DNA from: Naganishia liquefaciens
Lineage: Eukaryota > Basidiomycota > Tremellomycetes > Filobasidiales > Filobasidiaceae
Assembly (NCBI GenBank): GCA_013423385.1
Contig: BLZA01000030.1
Coordinates: 62,001 to 126,000, forward strand
DNA: 64,000 nt
Direction: 5' to 3'
Positions 46,755 through 59,000 of the stretch are shown here, one piece after another. The notes under the pieces were generated by a model. The model worked only from the letters and a program-made list of their open reading frames with translations. It had not been told where the DNA came from and ran no database searches. Position 1 is the stretch's first letter; each line of letters begins with the position of its first letter. The position numbers and the translations under genes were made by a program.

Positions 46755-47390
46755 ATGTCCCCGTCAGCCAGCCAAAAATCGGGATGTGGCAAAATAGGTC
46801 CGGAATCGCAAAGTAGCCTTCCTGGAACTCAAGAGCCATCCAACGAGAACACTTCCCACCTCGCAAACGCTACCGCGTCACAAGCCGTTGTTGTAGGCAG
46901 TGCCTCGTCCGAGTCTGACTATCTCCTCGGCATGGAAACAATTCAGAACAGCCTTCAATCCGCTGAATCAGGTAGAGGATGGCCCAGTGACCGTTCTTGC
47001 GAAGATAAAGAGAATCAGGTAATGATCCATCGCCAGGCGGAGTTGAATGCCGAGTTCAGGAAACGCCACTTTATCGGCTCGCAGAGCTACCAAAAGATCT
47101 TCTGTCTCCCAGGCAACGACGATGCTCAAGAGGAGTCAAAGGAACTCTACGAGGACTGGGTCATCAAGTGTGACCAATACCTGAATTTCTTTCACAACCA
47201 TTATACGAAGATTGTAGACGATTTCATGCGCGGGAGGAGCAAGGCAATCATCAAGGATGGGAATGACAGAATGAGGTCGGAAGAAGCAGAGGATGGGATC
47301 AAGGCACTAGTGGATAAGGAGGTGCTCAAATGGCAAGAGTGGCGTCACATCTGCGAGACAAAATTGCATCAATGCAATGCCTTGAATTGA
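46755..47390 (+). CDS. Hypothetical protein with a KEN-box sequence
   Basis: Single exon of 211 codons starting at the first ATG (MSPSASQKSGCGKIGPESQS). The N-terminal 80 residues are Ser/Gly-rich. The text SCEDKENQ contains a KEN box, the recognition element for anaphase-promoting-complex substrates, though three residues occur by chance easily. The C-terminal half is helical and charged (YEDWVIKCDQYLNFFHNHYT, VDKEVLKWQEWRHICETKLH). No known domain. A further 60-codon frame starts 32 bp downstream and may be part of the same transcript. Confidence 0.5.
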   Translation: MSPSASQKSGCGKIGPESQSSLPGTQEPSNENTSHLANATASQAVVVGSASSESDYLLGMETIQNSLQSAESGRGWPSDRSCEDKENQVMIHRQAELNAEFRKRHFIGSQSYQKIFCLPGNDDAQEESKELYEDWVIKCDQYLNFFHNHYTKIVDDFMRGRSKAIIKDGNDRMRSEEAEDGIKALVDKEVLKWQEWRHICETKLHQCNALN

Positions 47391-47421
47391 GTCCCGGCTC
47401 GCTCTGGTTCACGTCAGACGG

Positions 47422-47604
47422 ATGTCGATATTAGGTTTCAAAGAAAAGCATCACGACCAGGTAGAGCTTCTTGAGCTTGAGCTTGTACATGCTGAAATGA
47501 ATGAAGCAAAGAAGTGGCGCTTGAAGTCTGATTGCGATCTACGTGTTATGAACAAGGCCCGAAGAAGGCGCTTGCTGCTAGATCATACAGACTATGATGA
47601 TTAG
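47422..47604 (+). CDS. Possible small helical protein or downstream exon
   Basis: Sixty codons from an ATG at 47422: MSILGFKEKHHDQVELLELE, then LVHAEMNEAKKWRLKSDCDL and a basic end (NKARRRRLLLDH). The composition is strongly helical and resembles the C-terminal half of the gene just upstream. It could be its last exon if a splice event skips the stop at 47390, or an independent small gene. No family recognised. Confidence 0.25.
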   Translation: MSILGFKEKHHDQVELLELELVHAEMNEAKKWRLKSDCDLRVMNKARRRRLLLDHTDYDD

Positions 47605-48408
47605 AACGCAGAATAGTGGTCTGAGAGATCACTCTACAGCTGATCACATGATCTAACCGTTCCTCTCTAAGTACCAATACCCCACGGGGATGCTTCCGCT
47701 CATCTTGCAGATCACAACAAAGCAGATGCCTTGGTGGAAAACCTCTCAATGGTGGCGGCGCTTCCGCGGTCGCGCTCGAGATGTCATTCATGACACTATG
47801 CCTGAAAAGGGAAGCTTCGGATTGCGCTTTCAAAAGCGGAAGCTTCAGGCACATCCAGCAGCGTTCTCTTCTCTCTCAATAGGGCTGAACATTTGAAGCA
47901 AGCTGAATTGGACCGTCTCAATCGACGTTGCGGTTGCGTCCCATTTTCAGGAGCACGCGATTGACGAACGGGTTTCCGAGTGAAGGCTTGTGATGTTCTG
48001 TCTACGGAGCCGGCATGTATTCATAATTTTGGGTACGAGCTGGTGGAATGATTGCGTATATATGATGTTGTACCAGCTCTCGGCTAAACATGTCACAATC
48101 ACTCAGGGTGCCGCCAAGCTTGTCGCCACTGTTAAATGAATTCGAGGCGAGCCCAGGCAGATAGAGATAGAGCGAGAGGTCCAACGGGAACTTGCGACCG
48201 AATGCTTGGTGTTTACTTTGTGAGATTGTTTACTTTGTGCTTTGGCTGTGATGTGCCTGATGTGGATGACGCACATTGAGGGGAAACGCGTCCCCCGTCG
48301 ACGAGTCAGGCAGCGCGCGCGTCAGCTGCTCGAGACATTTCAACCTCGAGCGATATCCATCTTCATTCCATCCATTCCTGTGCCATTCGACCAGATTACA
48401 ACAGCGAG
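47605..48408. other. Intergenic region
   Basis: About 800 bp with only short featureless open frames (for example plus 47690-47896). Two near-identical TTGTTTACTTTGTGC-like stretches occur at 48209-48241 (TTTACTTTGTG twice). No gene or RNA is supported. Confidence 0.35.
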
Positions 48409-50379
48409 ATGCACGGACCGACCATGGGCGTCTTCCCAGAGCACCAAGGCCGCAGCAAGATCATCGCTCCCAAACAGCCGCCCATGCGCAAGATTCTCGG
48501 CGCCATCACCCATCAACCCACGACCGCGACTCTCATTCCGAGGGAAGGCAAGAAGGCCAAGAGTCCCATGACGCCTGTGTACAAGAAACGCCAGCCATCG
48601 TCTTCCCCGAACGGCGGATTCTTTTCCCATCCGGCATTCAAGAACCGCGCGAGTCCCGTTCCTCCGAAACGCAGAAAGGAAGGAGCATCGCCGAGGATCA
48701 AGAGTGCCCTCATCGGCGGCCCGCGCAAACGAGTCGAGGAGCGTGAAAAGGCGTGCAAGAAGGCCTTGAGAAAGGAAAGGATCATCGTCTCGGACGATGA
48801 ACCGCTGGGGATCGCCAGCAGTAGCGGCGCGCATCCTTCGTCGGACGTGCATGATGCTTTTACAGACGCGCCGGTGAGGCAGATCAAGTTTGCCGATGTC
48901 GTGGATACCTTGCCGCCGAGTTCGCCGCCCGTTCTTGCGCAGGATCAGGACGATATGGTATCAATGATGGACCTTTCATCTTCGCCGAGAATGCCTTTAC
49001 ACTCGAGTTCCTCCCCGACCCAGAGCCATCCCGCATCCACGATCAACCACCAAGCATCCTCGTCGCTACACACGCCTCCACGCCACCAAAAGCCTCGCAT
49101 CAGCGCACGCACGCTTCTCCCCACGGACGCCCTCCCAGCACTCAAGATCACCTACGACGGCACCTACCCACTCGTCCTGGGCCGATCACGACGTCTGGCC
49201 CCGGAACTAAACGATACATCCGAGATCGTTCCCGTGTCGACGACTCTGGCAGCTGATACGGCGCAGCATCTCCTCCGCGGACTTGCCAAAGACGCCAAGC
49301 TCGCGCCATTGCCGCGTACGGCATCGCATGCGTCGCGCGCCCATGTGCTCGTGCAAGTCGTTCCCGCCTCGGCCGCAGCGGAGGAACAGATTCAAATCAA
49401 CGTGCTCGGCCAGAACGGATGCAAGATCCGACGTGTACCTTGTGAGCGCGCCGAGAGATTTGCCGCTGGCGGTGTTGCGCGATTTTGTCGCTCGCGGGAT
49501 TCAGAAACGCTCAAGGTAGAGGTGGACATGTACAGCTGTCGAGCGATCATCGATTGGCTTCCGGCTGAGCAAGATCCGATACCGGTCCCGTCCACCATCG
49601 AAGACGACCTCGCTGCGCTCGTTCAAACCCCTCCGCCTGCCATCCCTCGCCGCGCCGCGCCCGCCATCCCCGTCGAGACGCCCTCCCCGGTACGATCGAT
49701 TCATAGCCAAATGACGTATGATAACCCCTCGGACGACGACGATGCCGAGGACCAGCGCGGGCTCGATGCGAGCCCCTCGCGAGAAGTCAAAAAGGAACGA
49801 CTCGATGCCGCCGAGGCAAAGACTCCGTTTGCGACGCCCGTGGCGGCGGTCATCGAGGCTACGCCTTTGCCTCCCCAAGATATCGATTTGAAAGCGCTCG
49901 TCGCGACGTCGCTCGTCTTTTCCGGCACATCGGCCATCAGCGCGCCGGACCTCGTCAAATCGATCCTGGATGTGAGTCTTTTTGAGCTTCCCCTTTACGA
50001 GACGGCGCGTGCTGATCCCCTTTCCTAGTCGCAGCCGAGTATGAAAACTCACGGCCGGGAATCCGTCTGGGCCATCTGGGTGAACGACACGCTCGACTCG
50101 CACCCAATGTTTGGCCGTGTCGATCGCAAGGGCAAGGTACGTGTCACGCCTCGCTTTGTCTCTTGCCCCCCCCCCCCCCCCCCGCACGCACAGCCTGACC
50201 TCTGCGCACAGGACGCATCGGGCAAGCCGCTCTTGCCACTGTTCCACTACGTGCCGACGGAAGACTATGACCGTGAACGCGCAGCCGAGTTGGGCGGGCT
50301 GATGCGGCCGTTGCGCGGGACGCAGCGTGGCGGTGGGAAAGCGATTGACTGGCGGCCCGTTGGTGGGAGGAGAAGATGA
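48409..50379 (+). CDS. FHA-domain protein, TOS4/PLM2-like
   Basis: Three exons; the first is 1.57 kb and opens MHGPTMGVFPEHQGRSKIIA. The N-terminal 230 residues are basic and disordered. The forkhead-associated domain covers about residues 245-370: ALKITYDGTYPLVLGRSRRL, then PLPRTASHASRAHVLVQVVP with the conserved Ser-Arg/Ala-His core, and QIQINVLGQNGCKIRR with the L-G-x-N-G turn. The C-terminal block (LVATSLVFSGTSAISAPDLV, RESVWAIWVNDTLDSHPMFG, KAIDWRPVGGRRR) looks conserved among basidiomycete homologues as I know them. Tos4 and Plm2 bind phosphothreonine partners and chromatin and act in G1/S and replication-stress transcription. A second intron contains a run of 17-18 C at about 50166-50183. 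Confidence 0.7.
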
Positions 50380-50491
50380 TTGGGTTCAGGTTGGGGTTGA
50401 GATGTCTGACTGTATTTCTGGGTGTATTATAATGCTGCGTGCGGGTACAACGTGGTGTGCGGTGGTACAATGGGCGTTGCCTTTTCGCGTG

Positions 50492-51436
50492 CTACATCAA
50501 CGTCTGCTGCGCGCCGCGAAGCATCAAGTACTGCTGATCCTGTCCGGGACCCTATGCCGATCGTTGTCAGCGACCTCTCTGCACACCACACCACGCCATC
50601 TCCCCCGCCGCGGGGTAGGGGAGGGGGGACTCACGAGCTGGCGAATCACGTTGAACACCTCGAGATCGTGGTACCGCAGCTTTGTCTTGGGGTCCGTATA
50701 GCGCGCGGGTAGACCGGTAATGTCGCAGTATTTCTTGGTCGGAAGCAGTGACGGATGTGCATCGGGGGTGAACCCTGCAACGAGGAGGGGATTCACTACA
50801 CGCCGAGCGGCGAGATACCTAGGGGTTGTGGACGTACATGTGATGATCTCCCGCTTGCGGAGGTTGCCTTGCTCATCCTTGACCACCAACGGATCCTCCC
50901 TCTCCTCTTCACCCGCCTCGTCCTCTTCCTCAACCGCATTCGCCGCCGCCGCTTCCGCCGCCGCCGCCGCCGCCGCCTCCTCCCTTGCCAACTCCTCCTT
51001 GACAGCCTTACTCAAGAACCGCGCATTCTTGCCCCTCGTCGCGGCCTTTACCGGCTTGATCACCCTCGACGGCGTCCCGCGCCGACTATTCTTTTCACTC
51101 GAGGGAGCCGTCATCAGCGAGACCTTCCCTCCCGCACGTTCCCGCTCGGCCGTCTGGATCTGCTTGAGCGTCCGTTTGGCGGGACGTGTGGTTGCCCGAC
51201 GGTGTGTCCATGCGGGGCTCTTGAACGGGAGCGGAATATTGGCAAAGTTGAGGTGGTCCGTTGCGGAGGAGGTCTTGAAAGGGAAGAGGGTATCAGCGTA
51301 ATGCGAGCGAGGGAGGGACATGGAAGGGGAGCAGCGTACCGGCTGAGGCGTCCCGTTCTCTGAGGGAGGACCACCAGAGACGAGGCCCGTCGGGTCGTCG
51401 TACGCGGATGACTTGCGAGCCTTTTTCAGCGCGGGC
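50492..51436 (-). CDS. IES6: INO80 chromatin-remodelling complex subunit IES6 (YL1-C domain)
   Basis: The exon order gives KKARKSSAYDDPTGLVSGGP, then TDHLNFANIPLPFKSPAWTH, a long basic linker, and the YL1-C core SLLPTKKYCDITGLPARYTD with PKTKLRYHDLEVFNVIRQL. The last exon reads GPGQDQQYLMLRGAQQTLM with TAG at 50492-50494. FKSPAW and KYCDITGL are hallmarks of Ies6/INO80C. The protein with Arp5 couples INO80 ATPase activity to nucleosome sliding and H2A.Z exchange. An unusual stretch of seven alanines, a Glu and four more alanines (about residues 130-145), encoded by GCC/GCG repeats, lies in the linker. The first coding exon could not be fixed: frames upstream of 51436 give no clean ATG. Confidence 0.85.
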
Positions 51437-51713
51437 CTGCAAGCAAGGGGATCAGCTGTTTGTCATCCATCTCGTGGACGTACTGACATGGTCGTGGCGG
51501 TGCTGGGTGGTCTGTGCCGCGCGTGTATGGGCTGCCATCCGACACTATCCTCTATATGTCCATCATAGCAAGCAAGTCGAGGTGTGCGGAAGCAAAAAGG
51601 AGCATCCATCGATTATTATTCTTGGTGTCGATTCACCACGCAACATTCATATCCCACACACACACTCACTCACACACTCACACCGCACAGGCCAGCATCA
51701 ACCGCCAGCGACC

Positions 51714-52870
51714 ATGGCAAGTCACACAGCTTCAGCCCCTGGGCCTCGCTCGCTCATATACCTTTCCCACACAGTCGGTAACACTCCACACCTCGCTCGG
51801 CGACATCAAGGTACGCCCCGGCCCCCACAAGGTACCGATCAGATCACCGCACTGACCGGGCTCCTCCTCTGTAGATCGAAGTATTCTGCGAATCAACACC
51901 CAAGGCAGCCAAGGTACACCGCTCCTCGCTGTCCTTGTCTTTCACAGCGCATCATCTGACGTGTACTCTGGGGGATTAGAATTTTTTAGCATTATGCGCA
52001 TCTGGGTATTACGACGGCTGTCTCTTCCACCGGTACGTTCCCGCCCCCACACGCATCTTCACTCGACCATCCGCCGTTCAAAAGGGGACTGACCATTTCT
52101 TGCACATGATAGGAATATCAAGACATTCATGGTTCAGACCGGAGACCCCTCCGGTACGCCCACTCCCTCGCCCCTCGCTGCGAGTCCTCGCATGCCCCCC
52201 GTATCTTCCGCTCGCTCGACCCGCTAACAAAGGCCCGCGAATGAACCAGGCACGGGGAAAGGCGGTCAATCGGTTTACGGCCAGCCGTTCGAAGATGAGA
52301 TTCGGCCGACGCTCAAGGTGCCGGCATCATTTTCGATCCTTGCATCCATTACTGATTGAAATCAATGTTGCGGCAGTTCAACGCCCGTGGGATCGTCGCG
52401 TGCGCCAACGCCGGGCCGAATACGAATAAATCACAGGTACATCCCTTCCTTCATTCCCGGGCGTGCCCGTATGGACTGACAGTCGGGGTTCACCAGTTCT
52501 TCATCACGTACGGCAAACAGCCTTCGCTCGATGGAAAATACACAATCTTTGGAAAGTAAGCGCCCCTCGTCCTTCCCCCCCTATACCCTTTTCGCCCGCT
52601 CGGCTCGCCCCCCCCCCCCTCCCATCCCTTTTCGGAGCCTGACAAACGCCTCGCTGTGCGTATTTCCGCAGAGTAATAGACGGCGCAGACTCGACATTGG
52701 ATGCGATGGAAAAAGTCCCGGTCAACCCGAAACATCGACCGGTGCGGGAGATCAAGTTGCTGAATGTAAGCCACCCTTCCACCCCTCAACACACGCATGC
52801 AGGATGGGCGTACTGAGACGTTTTGTAGGTGACGATACATGCCAACCCGATAGCAGACGCACAAGAATAG
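51714..52870 (+). CDS. Peptidyl-prolyl cis-trans isomerase, PPIL3/CYP10 type
   Basis: Eight exons give 164 residues, close to the roughly 160 usual for PPIL3. The ATG at 51714-51716 seems to stand alone as the first coding exon, followed by a GC donor (GCAAGT) and an acceptor at 51774. The next exon reads SVTLHTSLGDIK. The rest follows the family: IEVFCESTPKAAKNFLALCA, GCLFHRNIKTFMVQTGDPSG, FEDEIRPTLKFNARGIVACA, NAGPNTNKSQFFITYGKQPS and GKYTIFGKVIDGADSTLDAM, ending HANPIADAQE. The active-site Arg (HRNIKTFMVQ), the FF..Y segment and the NAGPNTNKSQFF block are present, so activity is expected. Human PPIL3 is a spliceosome component. Identity is very secure. Confidence 0.93.
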
Positions 52871-53001
52871 AGGGCTGTTGTATTCTAGACCATGTCATCC
52901 GGATCATCATAATGTACAACCGACCCCGCACGCCCTCATTCCCGCCGGGTCGAAACAGTGTCCATGTCTTTCCCCCTTCTCCCATCCCTTCCCGCGGCAC
53001 C

Positions 53002-56000
53002 CTACGTCGCCCGATCGATCAACTCATTGATATACTTTGTTCGCGGCGCCAGATCCGCCTCGGGGAACTTGGCAAACACGGCGTCCCGGACTTTACGCCG
53101 CGTGAGGCCTTCATCTTGCCAGTTGCTGCGCACGTACCAATCGACAACCTTGAATAGCTCGTCATCCGTCGGATCGGCCGCGTACGAGGTGGCTGGCTCG
53201 GCCGGGATCGGCTGCGGCGAGGGCGCGGGCTGGGCGAGCGGCGAGGCTGCTGCCGCCCCCGCCGGTGGGTTTGCAAACGGATTCATCGAAGGTGCCGTGC
53301 CGTTCATCATCGAGCTCGTCGCGAACGGGTTGTAGGGCGACATCATTGGGCTCGCCGCCGCGAACGGGTTCATTGCCATCATGTTGCCCGTGTGCATCGG
53401 CGTCATGCCGTCAAACATGGACGGCGGCGCCGTGTACGGGTTGCCCGCCGCCACTGGCGCGCCGGGGAATCCTCCTCCATACGCACTGCCGGCATACTGA
53501 CTCGGCGCGCGCGAATGCTGCTTGGGCGCAAACGACGAGCGCAAAGAATGGCCCGAGACGGCGGGCCGAATCGCGGAACCCTTCATCGATTCCGGACGCA
53601 GCGGGTTCGAGTCTTGCCAGTACTGACTGTCGTACGTCTGCTCGCCTCCCGGGGGCGGTCGTCGGCTCAGTCGACTGCGCGTGCCCTGGGAAAAGGCGCT
53701 TCCTGTGACGCTGCCGCGATCCGTTTCTTCCTCCTTGTCGATGGCCGATCCGACTTCCCAAGTTTCGCGTTCGTAATCTGAAATTCGGTCAGCCTGAGCC
53801 CCTCCGACGTCCACTCGGTCAACGTACCCTGGAAACGCTTGAGCGGAATCATAGAGTCCTCAAAGTAGTCGTCTGCTTCCACCAGCATTTTCTTGTCTTT
53901 GCCTTCTCCCTCGATGGTACGTGTTTGTCCCCAAGAATAGGAATCCATTCGCCAGAACGAGTAGACCGGCAGCGCGAAATTGAAGATTGGGTAGCTAGAG
54001 ACCTATCAGCACAAAGTTTAAACGGCCGACCATAATACGCACGCCAAGATATAGACCACCATCCACCCAATCAACATGAATTCTCGCTTGAGAATAAAGA
54101 TGAGCGCCTGCAGACCGTAAACTGCGGCAATCATGGCCAGAGAAATAATCGGGACGGCGGCCTTGCCCGTAGAGACGGTGATGATGAGATACGTCAGATA
54201 GACACAGGTCGCCGGCAAGATTAGGGTACCGAGCAGATCCAAAAACACGATAAAGCGCATAGAGAAACAGCACCAGCCGCACATGTCATCAATCCTGATC
54301 AGCTCGACCAGGTTGTGAATGGTCGAGTTGATCCATCGTCGACGCTGCGAGAGCAGTACCGTCCAGCTCGAAGGGGCAATTGTATGCGCGATAGCATCGG
54401 GCGTAAACTTCATCTTGAATGTCGGGAAATGCTTCATCATCAGCGTCGTCAAGTATCGATCTTCGCCGAGGGAAAACAGATTCTTCTTGTGAAGGGTGTT
54501 GATATCAATCTCGGAGTACTCATCAATGACTCGGGTGGAGATGATGACGGGACGGCCCTTGTCGGCGGTTCGAATCCGGTAGACACTGAAACATCCAGGC
54601 AGACAGGTAACGGATCCGAAAAGACTTTCGAATGCCTTGGTCAGGTGGTGCGAGATGTAGTATTCGTAGACCTGCTACTGGGTGAGCCGAGGTGTAGACC
54701 AGATGATTACGAATGACATACCTGAATCATGGTAGTGAAAGATTCCTTGGGGTTTTCCAACTTTGTTTCGCCACAAATGCCGATAATGCTCGAATCGTCG
54801 GCGCAGCTGGCGATCATTCGGTTCAGAGATTCCGGCGTGACGGTCTGCACATGATGAGTATGAGATCTCGACGACTCGACGCGACTCGACTCGACTCACT
54901 GTATCCGCATCGACCTGGAAGATATATTCGTAAAAGGCGGGATCGATACCGATCACATTTCTCATCTGATGGTAGATTTCGAGCTCCAGAGGGCTCATGG
55001 GCGCGTCAAAGTGTACACGGTTGAGGTAGTGCAGTAGCAGGCATTGCGAATCCCGTTTGCCACGGTTACCGGGCTTGGAGGTTTCTGAGGGCTTTCCCAC
55101 CTTGACAATGACCATGTAACTGCTGCGGGTGAGCGCCAGCCATGCCGGAAACATCATGGAACTTACGGAACCACATGTCCTTCGAATTCATAGAGTCCCG
55201 AGTAAACTTTGCCGTAATTCAGTTGAGCTCCGCCTTCACCGACCGACTTGAACATGAGCGGTTCCGGATCCAAATTCGGGTCGACACCGAGTATATCTAA
55301 AACAATTCGAGGCGTAGGCCTGTCGTTTCCGCTTCCGACAATGTTGCCATCACAGATGATAAAGATGAGCTTGCGCTTGTCGTCATATTTGAGACCAGCC
55401 AGGGAATCAATAGTCTTCTTCATAGAATCCTCGCCTTCAGAGTAACAGGGCACCTGGCAAATAACGAATTTATCTTGGAGTTCTGGTGAACGCTTGGAAC
55501 CGAGTTGTAGAGCGGCGATGACTGTTGAACGTCAGCAACGTCCTTGCGGCCGACACCGAGACTCACATTTGGCGAGCACCGTGGACATGATGATGACCGC
55601 GAAAGCCAGAAGCAAATAGTCTGGGAACAAGCACTTGGCATCGTCCCGGAAATCGACGCGTCCACGGTAGTACACATTGTTCAAACACTTGAGTTGAGCA
55701 GCCTTGTCCGATTCGGAAAGGCCGTTGAGAACCTGGTTGATTTCGCTGGTCAGATCAGAGCCTGGTTGTCCCTGGATGAGATCCGTAAGATCGCTGTTGA
55801 GATAGTTGTAATTCGGCAAATCGTCGCCGCTGGCAGATTTGTAGTAATCGGCCGTGTAAAGGTAATCGCTGATATCGTACACATTGCCCTTGTAGATTGC
55901 CCAGTATCTGTGCGACGTCAGCCGAAGCCGCACCTTTTGTCAAAGCACATACCTAGAAGAATCTTGGGCCTGCTGTTCAATAGTGCTCTTCTTGTAGACG

Positions 56001-59000
56001 AGCCAACCTTTGCGGTAATCTGTAAGGAAAGGCTGAAGCCGGCTATAATACCAATCGTCGCTCGACAACTTGCTGTCATTGACAGACTGCGCCGCGCCGG
56101 AATAGTGAATGGCATAGTTCAGGATTGGGGTAAAGTTGGCGTACTGCTGTACCAAACTCGTCGAGGTTACAAGTTCGGGACAAGCTTGCGTCATCGGCGG
56201 GGGGAAATAGTTGGTGAGGTCCATGCCGGCGAATTGCAACATGATGGCTGACGAAGTGGGATATGCGTCAATGTCGCTATGTTGACCCTTGTAAAATTTG
56301 GTAAACTGGCAAAGGTATCAGCGGGATGATCACGGAAGCACATCGTACCTACGTCGTAAACCTGACCCTGGATCGCGGCGTAGTAGTCGTCTGTCCCCGT
56401 ATGCATTCCGAGATCCGATTCTGTCCACGCCTTGTCCTTGTCCGGGCAAATCAATCGCCCAAAGCCGATAATATAGAACAGAATGAGTCCACACAGTCCA
56501 AAGATCATCATGCAGATGGCCGTCTTTTCTCTCCACGCAATCCTGACGTCGGCACGCTTCATTCGCCCGACGCTCTTGAGCAGGAATGTTGGAATCCAGA
56601 AAGTGAGGGCCCATGTTATTCGGAGCCACCACACCCGGGCACGCGTCGGCGGGGCGACATCCACCGCGAGAATTCGCTTCTTTTCGCTGACGACCATGTC
56701 GACATCTTCCGACTTGTCGTACGGTTTTTCATCTTCATAGCCTCCTGTGGCAAGAACAGGCATGGTATGAACGTCTCGATCCGCCTTGTCGTACTCTGAC
56801 TGCCATACGGACGACGCCGCCCGCGAATCCTGCGGCTTCCCAATCAACAAGTCTTCCGCGCTGTCCGCATAGCCATACGCTGGCGCTTCCTGGCCCGCAG
56901 ATGATCCGTACGGTGCATCGAGGCCTCTGATTTCCGGGCTGTCCGAGAACGGCGATGCCTCGTGATCGTCTTCCTCCACGTGCTCGTATGCGCGGATCAT
57001 GTCTTCGCTTTGTTTCCACGCGTCAAACGACAGCCAAATGGCGTGTGTTCCAATGGAATACTGTTCATCAATCCAGCCGCATTTCTGAGCAAACGAACGC
57101 ACAGCGTCTACCGGATCGTCAGAGTACGCAAGCTGATGACGCTGGGCAAAGTCGGCGAGACTCATGTCGGCTACATAGTCGACCTGCTGACGAGCGACAC
57201 GATCGGGCAGCAGCATCGACCGGATCTGCGCCTTGACGCGCCGCTTGTCGATGGAATTCGGGTGTCCTGATTCATTGGGTCGAAGGCAGAGAACATTCCA
57301 CATCTTGTACTTGTCGAGAGACTCGAGGAGATCCGAAAGCGTCGCATTAATTTGTGTCGTGACAGGATGTGATGTTCCCATGTCGAGCGTCGGCGCGGCG
57401 TCATCGGCTTGTGATGAAGGCTGACGCAATGGCATGACCGAGACCTGCGCCTGCACGATCGTGTCTTCATCCAGCGGGTGTCCCTGTGCGGCAATCGACG
57501 GCCCCGAGACCAATTTGGCCACGAACGGATCCCTCGACGAGCGCAAAAGATTGATCAGTTGCGCATCAATGACGTCTGTATTTCTCTCAATGAAATGCGT
57601 CACATCATACGCGCACGTTCCGGCATAATGATTGATGGCAAACGCATGGTTGCGTTCCCCAACACCCTGCACCATGAGTGAGTTGCGGCCGGACGCGTTG
57701 GCCGGGTTGGCGACAAACGACGAATGCGCGCCAAATTGCCGGGTCATCTCGTCGATGAGCATCTGATCTTGCGGGCTCATTTGATCCGTATGGTGATCCG
57801 TCCGCTGCGAGTGCTCTGACGCACGGCTGAGCAGATCCAGCAGTCCGGCAGGATGGGCCGCGAGCGCGCGTGCGCGAGGTTCGAGCGGCCCGCCGCGGAG
57901 CAACTCGACGCACGCCGTATTATCCATTGTCATGATACTCGGCATGCGTACGCCGTCCTGCAAGCACCTCGACGTATCCGGATCCGCATGATCATCGAAT
58001 ACGCGTCGGGTAATATAGGAATGCAGCATCTCGTTGGCAAAGTTGACGGCAAACTCGTCGACGTTATTGGTGCCGGTGGTATTGACGAGCGGCTGGGCAT
58101 ACGTATTCCGTGCGTCGCTCGGGGCCGAGACCTGTTTATTCTGGTAGCCCGGCAGATCCAACAAGACGATTCGCGTATCCCTCTCGACAGCGCCTGCCTC
58201 GGCGTCGGCCCCTTCCTCGTCCTCGAATTCCGGCGGCGCGAGCTTGCGATTGGCCGTCTCTACCACAAACGCAAACAAGATGGCATACAAATCCCTCATC
58301 AGCGTGTCCGTCTGTTTCCGTGCCGCCTGGGAATCCAAAAACGAGGAGACCAATTCGCGCCGGATCCAGCGCGTCTCGTTGGTGAGCGCGCGCTCCAGAT
58401 CATCGGCGTCCAGTCCAAGCCGGGCGGCCACTTGTTCGAGCACAGGACGCGAATGATGATGCACCTGCGCCGAATCATACGTGACCGTGCCGGCGCTCGG
58501 TGGATCCGCAAACTCGATATTCCCCAAAAGCAAGATGGTGACGAGTAATGAAAAAATGCTATGCAGGTGCTTGGCCTTGAACCCGAGATTGGCCATGGCA
58601 ATCCTCAACTCGTCGAATTGCGTGGAATCATCCGAAAAGGGCCCGCCGGGCAAGCGATAGCACCCGGACCGCGCCAACACTTGGTACGCCGTCGGATCCT
58701 CCAACTCGAGTCGATCCCGCTCGTCGGCGCTCGCTCCGGCCAACAGCTGGTAAAAGACGTGAAACGACCGCTCGTCCCGCTCGAGCCGGAACGTGCGCGT
58801 CTTGTTGAGGCCAAACGTCAACACCTTTGCGCCCGTCAAGCGGCCATTACTGCGCACGGGGTCGGCCGACGAGCTGAAATGCAGCTCGAGGTATCGGCCG
58901 TGCTGTGAGGCGGATGCATTCGCGGTCGTCTTGCATGATCCAAACGACTCGAGCAGCGTTAGGAGCGATGAGATTTGGTTGGCGAGACGCGTGTCTTTGG

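Noticed and set aside
51655-51690. CA/CACT repeats suggestive of a regular array (also 35872-35886)
   Set aside because: Simple microsatellite, no spacers, eukaryotic context; not a CRISPR array.
53265-53781. Plus-strand frames of 129-147 codons
   Set aside because: Shadow of the Gly/Pro/Met-rich linker of the chitin synthase.
54568-54577. GGTTCGAATCC, a match to the tRNA B-box
   Set aside because: It lies inside a chitin synthase exon (encoding YRIRTADKG), and no cloverleaf arms can be drawn around it. I found no other tRNA-like sites.
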